A stretch of 8,840 nt of DNA from an uncultured Saprospiraceae bacterium (GTDB taxonomy: Bacteria; Bacteroidota; Bacteroidia; Chitinophagales; Saprospiraceae): assembly GCA_938002705.1 (NCBI GenBank), contig CALLAG010000254.1, positions 1-8,840 on the forward strand, in the 5' to 3' direction. A program made the position numbers and the translations under genes. The notes below the pieces were generated by a model that had not been told where the DNA came from, ran no database searches, and saw only the letters and a list, made by a program, of their open reading frames with translations. Shown here one piece after another: positions 1 to 7,289 of the stretch (the first letter of the stretch is position 1; every line of letters starts with the position of its first letter).

Positions 1-213
1 GATCCAATGACGTACATCCCATATAAAGGTCATCTCCTACCACATCAGAATAATGGACATACACATTACCGTGAGTCCTATCTCAATAACAAATTATACA
101 TAGCAGGTGCAGAGACGGCAGTAACTCATCCCGGATATATGGATGGAGCTGTAAACAGTGCAGCAGATGTCGCTCATCGTATTCTCCAATCCTACAATCC
201 TCAATCACGATAG
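1..213 (+). CDS. Flavin-containing amine oxidase family protein, C-terminal end (partial)
   Basis: The reading frame is open from base 1 to a TAG at 211-213, giving the last 70 residues of a protein that starts before the window. The segment reading YIAGAETAVTHPGYMDGAV matches the C-terminal FAD-binding motif of the flavin amine oxidase family (monoamine oxidase, phytoene desaturase and protoporphyrinogen oxidase relatives). In that motif an AG-(S/A)-E-(T/S) step and a GYMDGAVxSA helix contact the flavin. Family members oxidise amines or desaturate lipids using FAD, but the substrate cannot be read from this tail. The ATG at base 7 lies inside the domain and is not a real start. The protein ends shortly after the helix, without a membrane anchor. 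The family call is fairly secure; the exact enzyme is unknown. Confidence 0.8.
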   Translation, partial: DPMTYIPYKGHLLPHQNNGHTHYRESYLNNKLYIAGAETAVTHPGYMDGAVNSAADVAHRILQSYNPQSR

Positions 214-526
214 TAACTAAAAGAAAAACAGACCTTATCTTATATGAGGTACTATACCTCCAAGAGGCCATCGCAGCATTCACTGAAAAGACTGGCACCA
301 CTCCGGTTATTAAAAGATAGCACCGTAATAAAGGCACTCACAATACACTTGTCAATCTGGAAGAAGAAAGTTATAAATTCTAATACCAGAACAACTATGG
401 CAATCATTATATCTATGTCAATTATTAATCATAATACTTTGCTATTAAGATAAGCTATAATTAATATTGTATCCCTATAGAGTAATACCGTATGAGTAAA
501 ATGAGTGTAAATAATTAGATACCACA
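214..526. other. Gene-poor 313-bp gap, possible eroded coding remnant
   Basis: I find no convincing intact gene here. A 69-codon ATG frame at 244-453 has a basic, low-complexity composition and no recognisable motif, so I do not call it. A different forward frame, from about 216 to 428, reads more like protein (for example LYLQEAIAAFTEKTGTTPVIK, then THNTLVNLEEESYKF). It is broken by TAG at 318-320 and TAA at 381-383, which would fit a decayed gene, although chance is equally possible. An 8-codon ATG frame starts at 492, just before the next gene. I see no clear terminator hairpin after the amine oxidase stop and no good TAnnTTTG promoter box. Confidence 0.35.
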
Positions 527-1279
527 ATGAAGGACCAACTCATTTTCAGTTTTGATACAGATATATCAGGCATCCACCTTCCCGAGAATCTCAATAATCC
601 ATTTGGCGATGAAATACCTCATATAGCTCGTATAGCCGCCTTAGAATTTCAACAGTTCATCACTCAAGAATCTGTACAGTGGGACTATGACTTTGAGGTA
701 AGGCAAGGTAAAATGTTTGGAATATTAGTAGTACAAAAGAACGACAAGTCCTATGGATACATAGGGACAATCTCTGGAAAAATATCACGTCACTCTACGT
801 GCCGTAATTTCATACCCTCCGTATTTGATGATGCTACTGATGATTACTTTATTAATAGAGACATGACAGAGCTTACGCATATCTGTAACAAAATAAATGC
901 TTGTACTAACCCAGCAGAACTTATCGAACTTAAAGAACATAGGAGGCGACACTCATTCGGTATACAACAACGAATATTCAAAAATTCTAACTTCAAAAAT
1001 ATAAGGGGTGATAAGCGAAACATTATAGAAATATTTGAGAACTCATCTCACGGCAACCCTCCTTCTGCAGCTGGAGAATGTGCAGCACCTAAGCTCCTAC
1101 AGTACGCTATAGAGAATCAACTGGCGCCTATAGCCATCGCTGAGTTCTGGTGGGGTAATCCCATAAAAACTGACGATAGGCAGCATAAGGCATTCTACCC
1201 TGCTTGCAAAAACAAATGCAGACCTATATTAGAATATATGCTGGATGATGGAGAATTATATACACAAGCACAGACATAG
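527..1279 (+). CDS. Orphan N-terminal accessory domain of a Bacteroidota RluA-type pseudouridine synthase; catalytic domain absent
   Basis: This 250-residue protein matches, from memory, the N-terminal half of long Bacteroidota RluA-family pseudouridine synthases. Matching landmarks are the opening (FSFDTDISGIHLPENLNNPF, 8-27), GKMFGILVV (61-69), GYIGTISGKI (77-86), IPSVFDD (96-102), FGIQQRIF (144-151), GNPPSAAGECAAPKLLQYA (176-194), AEFWWG (205-210) and YPACKNKCRPILEYML (224-239). In the long proteins a catalytic RluA domain with an HRLD-type Asp motif follows. Here the frame stops 11 residues after the last landmark, and the next 150 bases encode nothing similar. The coiled-coil stretch usual between the two halves also looks much shortened (about residues 115-140). 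No pseudouridylation activity should be assumed. It may be a stable stand-alone domain or a degenerate gene; the well-kept motifs favour the former. No signal peptide or membrane segment is visible. The ATG at 527 gives the N-terminus expected for the family. Confidence 0.75.
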   Translation: MKDQLIFSFDTDISGIHLPENLNNPFGDEIPHIARIAALEFQQFITQESVQWDYDFEVRQGKMFGILVVQKNDKSYGYIGTISGKISRHSTCRNFIPSVFDDATDDYFINRDMTELTHICNKINACTNPAELIELKEHRRRHSFGIQQRIFKNSNFKNIRGDKRNIIEIFENSSHGNPPSAAGECAAPKLLQYAIENQLAPIAIAEFWWGNPIKTDDRQHKAFYPACKNKCRPILEYMLDDGELYTQAQT

Positions 1280-1429
1280 TAAGAACTTCAATTAACCGAC
1301 CTATCGTATAAGACTTAACCGAACATTCATACCCATAGTACGTTTCTCTATATCTACGCATTGATTACTGTATAAGTGGCTATATAAAAACTTAAGTTCT
1401 GTACTTTTACCTCAACATAAATATTAGAA

Positions 1430-2776
1430 TTGCCATCAACAGATAAATTCGGAACTGGAAAATTATCTTCTCTACTTATCGGTCAAGCCGTACCCGCTTC
1501 CATTGGTATTCTTGTTATGTCTCTATATGGAATTATTGATACTATATTCATCGGGCGATGGGTAGGTTCTTTAGGTATCGGAGCCATCACTGTCGTATTG
1601 CCTTTTACCTTTCTTATATCAAGTATAGGTATGTCTATAGGTGTCGGTGGATCATCGATGATAGCTCGTTTCTTAGGAGCTCAAGATAAAGAGAGTACTT
1701 ATAAGACATTTGGAAATCAAGTTTTTACTACCCTTTGTTTCGCTTTGATTTTTGTGATACTAAGTGCTTACTATAAGGAAGAGATCCTAAAACTATTTGG
1801 TGCTAACGGGGATATATATCCTTACGCTGAGACATACTTTGATATTATCATCTGGGGTATACCATTCTTAGCTTGGGCCATGATGAGTAATACTGTCATA
1901 CGGGCCATAGGTTATCCCAGGCTTGCCATGTTTACATTACTCATACCCGCTGTAGCTAATTTGATTTTAGACCCTATCCTGATTGCCTACTTTGACATGG
2001 GCATGACTGGAGCTGCTATCGCTACGACAGTATCTTACATATTCAGTGCACTCTATACTTTGTGGGTTTTTATGTACAAGCAAGATCAACTGAGAGTTAA
2101 TTGGTCCCACCTTATACCTCGCTGGCAATATATCAAAGAAATATTTTCTCTAGGCTCAGTTACATTATCACGACAAGGCATAATTAGCATTCTTTCTATC
2201 GTTCTTAATAATAGCTTATTCTCACTGGGAGGTGAGCAAGCTATGGCGATCTATGGAATCCTCAGTCGAGTATTGATGTTTTTAAATTTTCCAGTACTCG
2301 GTATCACACAAGGCTATGTCCCTATCCTCGGATATAATTATGGCGCTAAATTATTAGATCGTGTATCCTCTCTGACGTCGATAGCCATTAGGTTTTCTAC
2401 TACGATAGCTCTCTGTTTATTCTTAACCCTTATGATATGTGCTCCACAGGTGATTGGTTTATTTACAACAGACGTATCCCTAATAACGAGTGCTGTTCCA
2501 GCATTAAGAATCATGTTCTTAGCAACACCTCTTATCGCTATTAACCTCATAGGCAGTGCTTACATGCAATCAATAGGCAAAGCCTTACCGGCATTACTAC
2601 TATCTTCACTTAAGCAAGGTATCTTACTTATACCCCTCATACTTACCCTCCCTCTATACTTTGACCTATTAGGGATCTGGATAGCATTTCCTATCGCAGA
2701 TACGGGGGCAGCATTACTCACTTGGCTATACTTTAAGCTAAAAGAGAGTCATATATCTTTCTTTAGGTTTAAATAA
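1430..2776 (+). CDS. MATE family multidrug efflux transporter (TTG start)
   Basis: The 448 residues form about twelve hydrophobic helices, the normal size and topology of a MATE (multidrug and toxic compound extrusion) antiporter in the inner membrane. These proteins export cationic drugs or metabolites in exchange for Na+ or H+. The first helix region (SLYGIIDTIFIGRWVGSLGI), the following GGSSMIARFLGAQ loop, and GYVPILGYNYGAK in the second half are typical of the MepA/NorM-like bacterial branch. The start is TTG at 1430: the frame is closed by TAA at 1418-1420, and the first in-frame ATG (codon 30) falls inside helix 1, so it would destroy the fold. There is no Shine-Dalgarno; a weak TACTTTTA box lies at 1402-1409. 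The gene stands alone, with 150 bp before it and about 125 bp after. The substrate cannot be inferred, and no regulator gene is adjacent. Confidence 0.9.
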   Translation: MPSTDKFGTGKLSSLLIGQAVPASIGILVMSLYGIIDTIFIGRWVGSLGIGAITVVLPFTFLISSIGMSIGVGGSSMIARFLGAQDKESTYKTFGNQVFTTLCFALIFVILSAYYKEEILKLFGANGDIYPYAETYFDIIIWGIPFLAWAMMSNTVIRAIGYPRLAMFTLLIPAVANLILDPILIAYFDMGMTGAAIATTVSYIFSALYTLWVFMYKQDQLRVNWSHLIPRWQYIKEIFSLGSVTLSRQGIISILSIVLNNSLFSLGGEQAMAIYGILSRVLMFLNFPVLGITQGYVPILGYNYGAKLLDRVSSLTSIAIRFSTTIALCLFLTLMICAPQVIGLFTTDVSLITSAVPALRIMFLATPLIAINLIGSAYMQSIGKALPALLLSSLKQGILLIPLILTLPLYFDLLGIWIAFPIADTGAALLTWLYFKLKESHISFFRFK

Positions 2777-2879
2777 AATAATAGTGAATATGCATGGCAT
2801 AACTATAAGTAACTGAATAAGCCAATTACATTTGATGATAGAATTCACCTCACAACAATCATGATCTTATAAATTACTG

Positions 2880-2887
2880 TAACTTTG
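2880..2887 (+). promoter_or_regulatory. Candidate Bacteroidota -7 promoter box (TAACTTTG) for the histidine kinase
   Basis: The octamer matches the TAnnTTTG -7 consensus of the Bacteroidota housekeeping sigma factor. It lies just before the likely beginning of the kinase reading frame and would place transcription initiation near 2892-2895, giving a very short leader. No clear TTG-type -33 element is visible at the expected distance, so this is a weak-to-moderate prediction. Confidence 0.35.
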
Positions 2888-2901
2888 AAGAAACGATAAC
2901 T

Positions 2902-4179
2902 ATCAAGAAGATCTGGAGATATATAGGTAACTTAGGTATTCATCCATTATTAGACAAGAGAGAGATACGAGTAACTAGAACAATCAATAAGATAGTCGCG
3001 ATTATCATCTGTGTCGTTCTTGTATCGTTTGTTGCACAAGTATGTAAGCATCTAATAATTTCGGGCAAGATTCTACCACATTCATTTGGGATGCTGGCTA
3101 CTTTCTTACCACTATCGATAGTTTTCTATCTTAACAAAAAACGCAAATATCTTTTTGCAAGGCTCGTCTTTATATTGCTTCCATTGATTACCACCGTTTT
3201 GTGGATGTTTGTAGGCTCCAGCCAATCTGGATTAATCCATTACTCTTTTTTGATTTTTCCTATTCCCATAATTATTCTTTTCAAATCCAAAAGGATACAA
3301 GTGATCCTGGTTATTATATTATACGCATCATTTGTCGCTTCTCATATGATAACTGTATACTTCCCAGCCGCCATTGATTCTTATTCTAATCCGTACTTTT
3401 CTGTTATTACAGTAGGTGTGTTATTATTCTTGAGCTTTGCGATGTTGCTGTTTTTTGTTTCTGAAATGGATGAAGCTGAAGAACGGCTCCAGAATAAGAA
3501 TATCGAATTAGAGGAATTTTCTAAAATCGCTTCTCATGATATGAGAGAACCACTGAGAACCATAAGTAGTTTTGCATCGCTTATCAAAAAGAAGCATGGA
3601 GCCGAAATATCAGGCCGAGGATCAGAATATTTAGATTATATAGAAAAAGGAGTAAGTAGATTAGACAATCTCCTCAGTGACCTTTCCAGTTACTCCACTA
3701 TTGATTCTACTGAGGAAGTATTGAAGGATATTGACTTGAATATCGTATTGGATAATGTCAAAGATGATCTAAAAACTGCAATAAGTGAGAGTGGTACGAT
3801 TATCTTCAACAATTCCCTTCCTACTATTAAAATACGAGAAAGTCAGATCTCACAAGTATTCCAAAACTTATTACACAATAGTATCAAGTTTCAATCTTTA
3901 GAAAAAGATACCGTTCCAGAAATCCATATCGAAAACCAACTTATTAATGGTTATCATCATATCACATTCCGTGATAACGGTATTGGGATTAAAGAAGAAT
4001 ACTTAGATCAGATCTTCTTAAAATTCAAAAAATTACATAGTAGGGACAAGTATGAAGGCACAGGATTAGGATTAGCAACGTGTAAGCGTATCATAGAAAA
4101 ATATAATGGCGAGATAAGTATAAAATCTAAAATCGGAGAAGGCACCGCTATTACGCTAAAATTTATGTCGAGCAAATAA
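2902..4179 (+). CDS. Membrane-bound sensor histidine kinase with a non-canonical start
   Basis: This is an inner-membrane two-component sensor that would autophosphorylate on histidine and pass the phosphate to a response regulator not present in the window. Numbered from base 2902, it has about 425 residues: a cytoplasmic lead-in, about six hydrophobic segments (about 30-190), and a short coiled linker (EAEERLQNKNIELEEF). A HisKA domain with H-box SHDMREPLRTI follows (phosphoacceptor His212), then an HATPase_c domain with N-box LLHNSIKF (Asn326), G1 DNGIGI (358-363) and G2 GTGLGLA (386-392). No PAS or receiver domain is seen. The first ATG in frame is at 3091, inside the membrane domain. The frame stays open upstream to 2842 and encodes a credible N-terminus (KKIWRYIGNLGIHPLLDKR, then a transmembrane helix at 2989-3060), but it contains no ATG, GTG or TTG. 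ATC 2902 or ATA 2896 are the best start guesses. The kinase call is firm; the start is not. Confidence 0.82.
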   Translation: MKKIWRYIGNLGIHPLLDKREIRVTRTINKIVAIIICVVLVSFVAQVCKHLIISGKILPHSFGMLATFLPLSIVFYLNKKRKYLFARLVFILLPLITTVLWMFVGSSQSGLIHYSFLIFPIPIIILFKSKRIQVILVIILYASFVASHMITVYFPAAIDSYSNPYFSVITVGVLLFLSFAMLLFFVSEMDEAEERLQNKNIELEEFSKIASHDMREPLRTISSFASLIKKKHGAEISGRGSEYLDYIEKGVSRLDNLLSDLSSYSTIDSTEEVLKDIDLNIVLDNVKDDLKTAISESGTIIFNNSLPTIKIRESQISQVFQNLLHNSIKFQSLEKDTVPEIHIENQLINGYHHITFRDNGIGIKEEYLDQIFLKFKKLHSRDKYEGTGLGLATCKRIIEKYNGEISIKSKIGEGTAITLKFMSSK

Positions 4180-4210
4180 TAAGAGAACTATTAATTGCCC
4201 CGACTCAGGC

Positions 4211-4301
4211 CCTACTTTCTATCAAAGAAAAATATAATTGTCGTCATATATAATACATACAATTCATATAGATGCATCTATCGTAAAAATTAGAAAGTAG
4301 G
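4211..4301. repeat. 11-bp inverted repeat enclosing a 14-bp palindrome
   Basis: CCTACTTTCTA at 4211-4221 is repeated as its exact reverse complement, TAGAAAGTAGG, at 4291-4301. The 69 bases between contain a perfect palindrome, ATAGATGCATCTAT (4268-4281). The element sits between the kinase stop and the beta-helix gene. In RNA it could form a long stem with an inner hairpin. It lacks a U-run, so it is not a classic intrinsic terminator. It could be a regulatory or structured leader element, or a miniature repeat. The repeats are seen directly; any function is inferred. Confidence 0.5.
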
Positions 4302-4454
4302 ATATCTTGCTTCCTAATAAAAATGGCAATATAATTGCACTATACTTGAGCAAGCCTTTGCCACACCCCTCCTTTACTCATTCCTAACACTACGAGCATA
4401 TCTATTGTCCTTGAGGCATAGATTACATTGATCATTCTTAAAACCCAACAGACA

Positions 4455-5864
4455 ATGAAAACATACATCTACACGCTACTCATCTGCATGACGTCGAGTA
4501 TAACTTATGCTGCGACCTATCAGGTAGGCCCTACGAGAACCTACACATCTCCTAATGAACTATACAGTGCTGACATCTTACAAGATGGTGACATAGTAGA
4601 GATAGATGCAGCGGACTATAGAGGCTCAGCTGCTCTTGCCGTATGGAAAGCTAATAATCTGATAATAAAAGGCATAGGAGGTAAGCCACATCTTATAGCA
4701 GAAGGAGAATATATATGGGGCAAAGGTATATGGGTCTTAGCAGGTGATAATATTACCGTAGAAAACATAGAGTTCTCAGGCGCTACAGTTCCTGATAAAA
4801 ACGGTGCAGGAATCAGATTAGATGGTATAGGTATGACAGTAAGAAATTGCTATTTTCATGACAATGAAGATGGCATACTCACTACTAATACCTTTGCAGG
4901 CAATATCCTTATTGAGTATTCTGAATTTGACAATAACGGATACGGTGATGGACAATCACACAATCTATATATCGGTCATTGTGATCAATTAATATTTAGA
5001 TACAACTATTCTCATCATGCCATTATAGGCCATAATCTAAAGTCAAGAGCTCAAGAGAATATAATCCTCTATAATAGAATAATGGATGAAGAATCCGGTG
5101 AGTCAAGTCGTCTTATAGATCTATCAATTGGTGGATTTACGATCATCATGGGCAACATACTTATGCAAGGTAATAATGCACCTAACAAAAATCTCGTAGG
5201 ATATGGACTTGAAGGATTAACTAATCAGAATAACGAATTCTATTTTGTCAATAATACCTGCGTCAATAAAAGACAAGCTTCTGGACAATTTCTGGATATC
5301 GCTTCTGGAACTTCAGTTGTCAATGTAAGCAACAATATATTCTCTGGCATAGGAGAAGTAATTAATGTCACCAATGCACAAATGTCAAATAATATCATCG
5401 ACACATCTATAGATGATATGTTATTCTTAGATGAAGATAACTATGATTACAGATTATCAGCTGATGCACCAGCGATAGACGGTGGTACTGATATGGGTAT
5501 GGTTAATGGTTACTCACTGACACCAGAGTATGTGTATGTACATCCTACTAATTCTGACAATAGAGATAATAACGGACTAGTAGATGCAGGAGCTTACGAG
5601 TTAGCGACATTATCAAGTAATACAAACTTATCTAATAAGCAACTCAATGTCTACCCTAACCCATTCCAAGATATCTTGACTGTAACAAATGAAAATTACA
5701 AGAAAGAAAATATTATGATAGTAGATCATTTAGGAAGAGATATTTCATCGTCACTGAGCTCTACTGTAGATAGTGATAAGATTACTATCAATACTAATCT
5801 AATACCGAGTGGGATGTACATATTAAAAATAGGTGACTCTCAGCAGAAGCTTATTAAACTTTAG
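4455..5864 (+). CDS. Secreted right-handed beta-helix protein with type IX secretion (Por) sorting domain
   Basis: The start is set at ATG 4455, which gives a clean signal peptide (MKTYIYTLLICMTSSITYA). An in-frame TTG at 4428 would add nine residues before it and is less likely. The mature part (about 20-330) is a series of short strands rich in Asn, Gly and Ile (VENIEFSGA, VRNCYFHDNEDGI, ILIEYSEFDNNGYGDGQSHN, LIFRYNYSHHA, IILYNRIMD), the pattern of pectate-lyase-like parallel beta-helices. It closes with the usual DYRLSADAPAIDGG and DAGAYE elements. Residues 390-469 are a type A sorting domain: LNVYPNPFQDILTV at the start, SGMYILKI near the end, and a final KLIKL. It would therefore cross the inner membrane by Sec and the outer membrane by the type IX system, ending at the surface or outside. 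Beta-helices of this type are often polysaccharide lyases or carbohydrate-binding proteins. I see no catalytic signature that fixes a substrate, and no SusC/SusD or CAZyme neighbour. Confidence 0.85.
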   Translation: MKTYIYTLLICMTSSITYAATYQVGPTRTYTSPNELYSADILQDGDIVEIDAADYRGSAALAVWKANNLIIKGIGGKPHLIAEGEYIWGKGIWVLAGDNITVENIEFSGATVPDKNGAGIRLDGIGMTVRNCYFHDNEDGILTTNTFAGNILIEYSEFDNNGYGDGQSHNLYIGHCDQLIFRYNYSHHAIIGHNLKSRAQENIILYNRIMDEESGESSRLIDLSIGGFTIIMGNILMQGNNAPNKNLVGYGLEGLTNQNNEFYFVNNTCVNKRQASGQFLDIASGTSVVNVSNNIFSGIGEVINVTNAQMSNNIIDTSIDDMLFLDEDNYDYRLSADAPAIDGGTDMGMVNGYSLTPEYVYVHPTNSDNRDNNGLVDAGAYELATLSSNTNLSNKQLNVYPNPFQDILTVTNENYKKENIMIVDHLGRDISSSLSSTVDSDKITINTNLIPSGMYILKIGDSQQKLIKL

Positions 5865-5915
5865 TTTTTATTTTTTTTAAGAAAGAAGTTTAGATTACAT
5901 TACTTATAAAAACAC

Positions 5916-5957
5916 AAAAGGAAGTATAACGGTATTTCTATCGCTATACTTCCTTTT
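5916..5957. terminator. Bidirectional intrinsic terminator between convergent genes
   Basis: AAAAGGAAGTATA (5916-5928) and TATACTTCCTTTT (5945-5957) form a perfect 13-bp stem with a 16-base loop. The stem is A-rich on one side and T-rich on the other, so it can end transcription in both directions. It lies between the beta-helix gene, which ends at 5864, and the minus-strand dehydrogenase, which ends at 5987. That is the expected place for a shared terminator. Confidence 0.85.
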
Positions 5958-5986
5958 ATTTGTCTATAAAACTACTTGACTATTTC

Positions 5987-7087
5987 CTACATGGTTAGAA
6001 CAGGCTTTATAGCCTTACCATCTTCCATATCTTTGACTGCCTTATTGATATCCTTAAATTTATAAAACTTAATCAACTTGTCAAATGGGAAGCGACCCTG
6101 CTGATACAATTCTATCAGCCGAGGTATATATACCTTGACGGTACTATCTCCTTCTACTACGCCTATAACTTTTCGTCCACTAAGTATCATTTCATTAGCG
6201 TCAAAAGAATACTCTGTACCTCCGGGAGGTGCACCCACGATAGCCAACGTTCCACGATTCGTCAATGCATTAAATGATTGCTCAGCAACGGCCTTAATGC
6301 CCGAAGCTTCGACAGCGTAATCAACACCAGATTCTATTATCTTTCGGATACGTTCGACAGGATCTTTTTTCTCACTATTGATAGCGTGTGTAGCACCTAA
6401 TTTTTTAGCTAACGATAATCGCTTTGGATTTATATCGACAGCAATTATCTGTGCACAACCGGCATTCTTAGCAGCCATAATTGCTGATAAGCCTACAGAT
6501 CCTACTCCGAAGACAGCGATGCTTGATCCGGGATTTGGATTCAAAGTATTCATTACCGTACCAGCACCTGTCTGGATACCGCATCCTAGTGGGCCCATTA
6601 ATTTAAGATCTACTTTCTTAGATATTTTTACCGTATTTCTCTCATGTGCTATAGCGTAAGTGCCGAATGATGATTGCTGAAAGAAGGCAGCATTAATTTC
6701 TTTTTTTCCATCTACGATTATTGGATCGTCAGAACCTTGACGTTCATTTGTGAAATTTAGACCTTCAAATTTCATACAATAAGCGGCATCGCCTTCTTGA
6801 CATGGTCTACACTTACCACACGAACCATATGAGAGTACTACATGATCTCCAGCTTTTAAGTCTGATACATGATCACCTACCTTCTCCACTATACCTGCAC
6901 CCTCATGTCCTAATATTACGGGATAATTAGTAGGTAGGTACCCGTCCTTTACTGATAAGTCAGTATGACACAATCCAGTTGCAACTATTTTTATTAGGAC
7001 TTCATGTGATTTTGGATTATCGATTTCTACATCTCTCATCTCGAATTCCTTTCCTTTCTTATTTACAACAGCGACAGTCGTTTTCAT
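5987..7087 (-). CDS. Zinc-dependent aryl-alcohol-type dehydrogenase (MDR superfamily)
   Basis: The 366 residues form a complete medium-chain zinc alcohol dehydrogenase, a cytoplasmic enzyme that interconverts alcohols and aldehydes with NAD(H). Catalytic zinc ligands are visible as Cys40 (GLCHTDL), His61-Glu62 (GHEGAG) and Cys169 (GPLGCGIQTGAG). The structural zinc site is Cys90, Cys93, Cys96 and Cys104 (CGKCRPCQEGDAAYC). The Rossmann fold shows GVGSVG (194-199) followed by an acidic Asp218 (AVDINPKR), which favours NAD over NADP. The GxxGCGIQTGAGTVMN stretch and length are closest to aryl/benzyl-alcohol dehydrogenases (XylB-like) and class III-like enzymes. The true substrate, aromatic or aliphatic, cannot be decided. 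The ATG at 7087 gives a standard N-terminus. The gene stands alone, divergent from the thioredoxin, and is followed by the shared terminator at 5916-5957. No aldehyde dehydrogenase or aromatic catabolism gene is adjacent. Confidence 0.92.
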   Translation of the reverse strand: MKTTVAVVNKKGKEFEMRDVEIDNPKSHEVLIKIVATGLCHTDLSVKDGYLPTNYPVILGHEGAGIVEKVGDHVSDLKAGDHVVLSYGSCGKCRPCQEGDAAYCMKFEGLNFTNERQGSDDPIIVDGKKEINAAFFQQSSFGTYAIAHERNTVKISKKVDLKLMGPLGCGIQTGAGTVMNTLNPNPGSSIAVFGVGSVGLSAIMAAKNAGCAQIIAVDINPKRLSLAKKLGATHAINSEKKDPVERIRKIIESGVDYAVEASGIKAVAEQSFNALTNRGTLAIVGAPPGGTEYSFDANEMILSGRKVIGVVEGDSTVKVYIPRLIELYQQGRFPFDKLIKFYKFKDINKAVKDMEDGKAIKPVLTM

Positions 7088-7146
7088 TTGTATATTTTTT
7101 TTATAATTTAAAAATCAGCTATATTCTTATGTAGTGTACCATATAG

Positions 7147-7213
7147 CAATAATTATTGTTCGACAGAGACTATCTATTCATTCTTAGATAACACTAATCG
7201 CTTGTCGAATAAT
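7147..7213. promoter_or_regulatory. Candidate operator: 12-bp palindrome and inverted repeat in the adh/thioredoxin divergent region
   Basis: The 202-bp gap between two divergent genes contains the perfect palindrome CAATAATTATTG (7147-7158). It also contains an inverted repeat pairing ATTGTTCGACA (7155-7165) with TGTCGAATAAT (7203-7213), matching at 10 of 11 positions with 37 bases between the arms. Such symmetry near divergent starts is typical of binding sites for dimeric regulators. The regulator is unknown, and AT-rich palindromes also arise by chance. I found no clear TAnnTTTG box for either gene. Confidence 0.35.
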
Positions 7214-7289
7214 TATAGATAAACAATCGGATATATACAAAATTGAACTTAAACAGCTATCTACACATTATCAAATAAAAGAACATACT

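Noticed and set aside
83..337. 84-codon minus-strand frame overlapping the amine oxidase tail
   Set aside because: It runs antisense to a well-recognised coding segment, has no family motif and is mostly low-information sequence.
492..518. Eight-codon ATG frame just upstream of the orphan pseudouridine-synthase domain gene
   Set aside because: It is too short to support as a leader peptide, and there is no codon repeat or attenuator hairpin after it.
2338..2550. 70-codon minus-strand frame inside the MATE gene
   Set aside because: It is an antisense shadow of a strongly supported transporter.
5865..5880. T-rich run directly after the beta-helix stop codon
   Set aside because: No GC-bearing stem precedes it. 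The real terminator is the perfect stem at 5916-5957.
6135..6659. Two forward frames (6135-6320 and 6378-6659) opposite the dehydrogenase
   Set aside because: They are shadows of the minus-strand dehydrogenase, whose zinc and Rossmann motifs leave no doubt about the coding strand.
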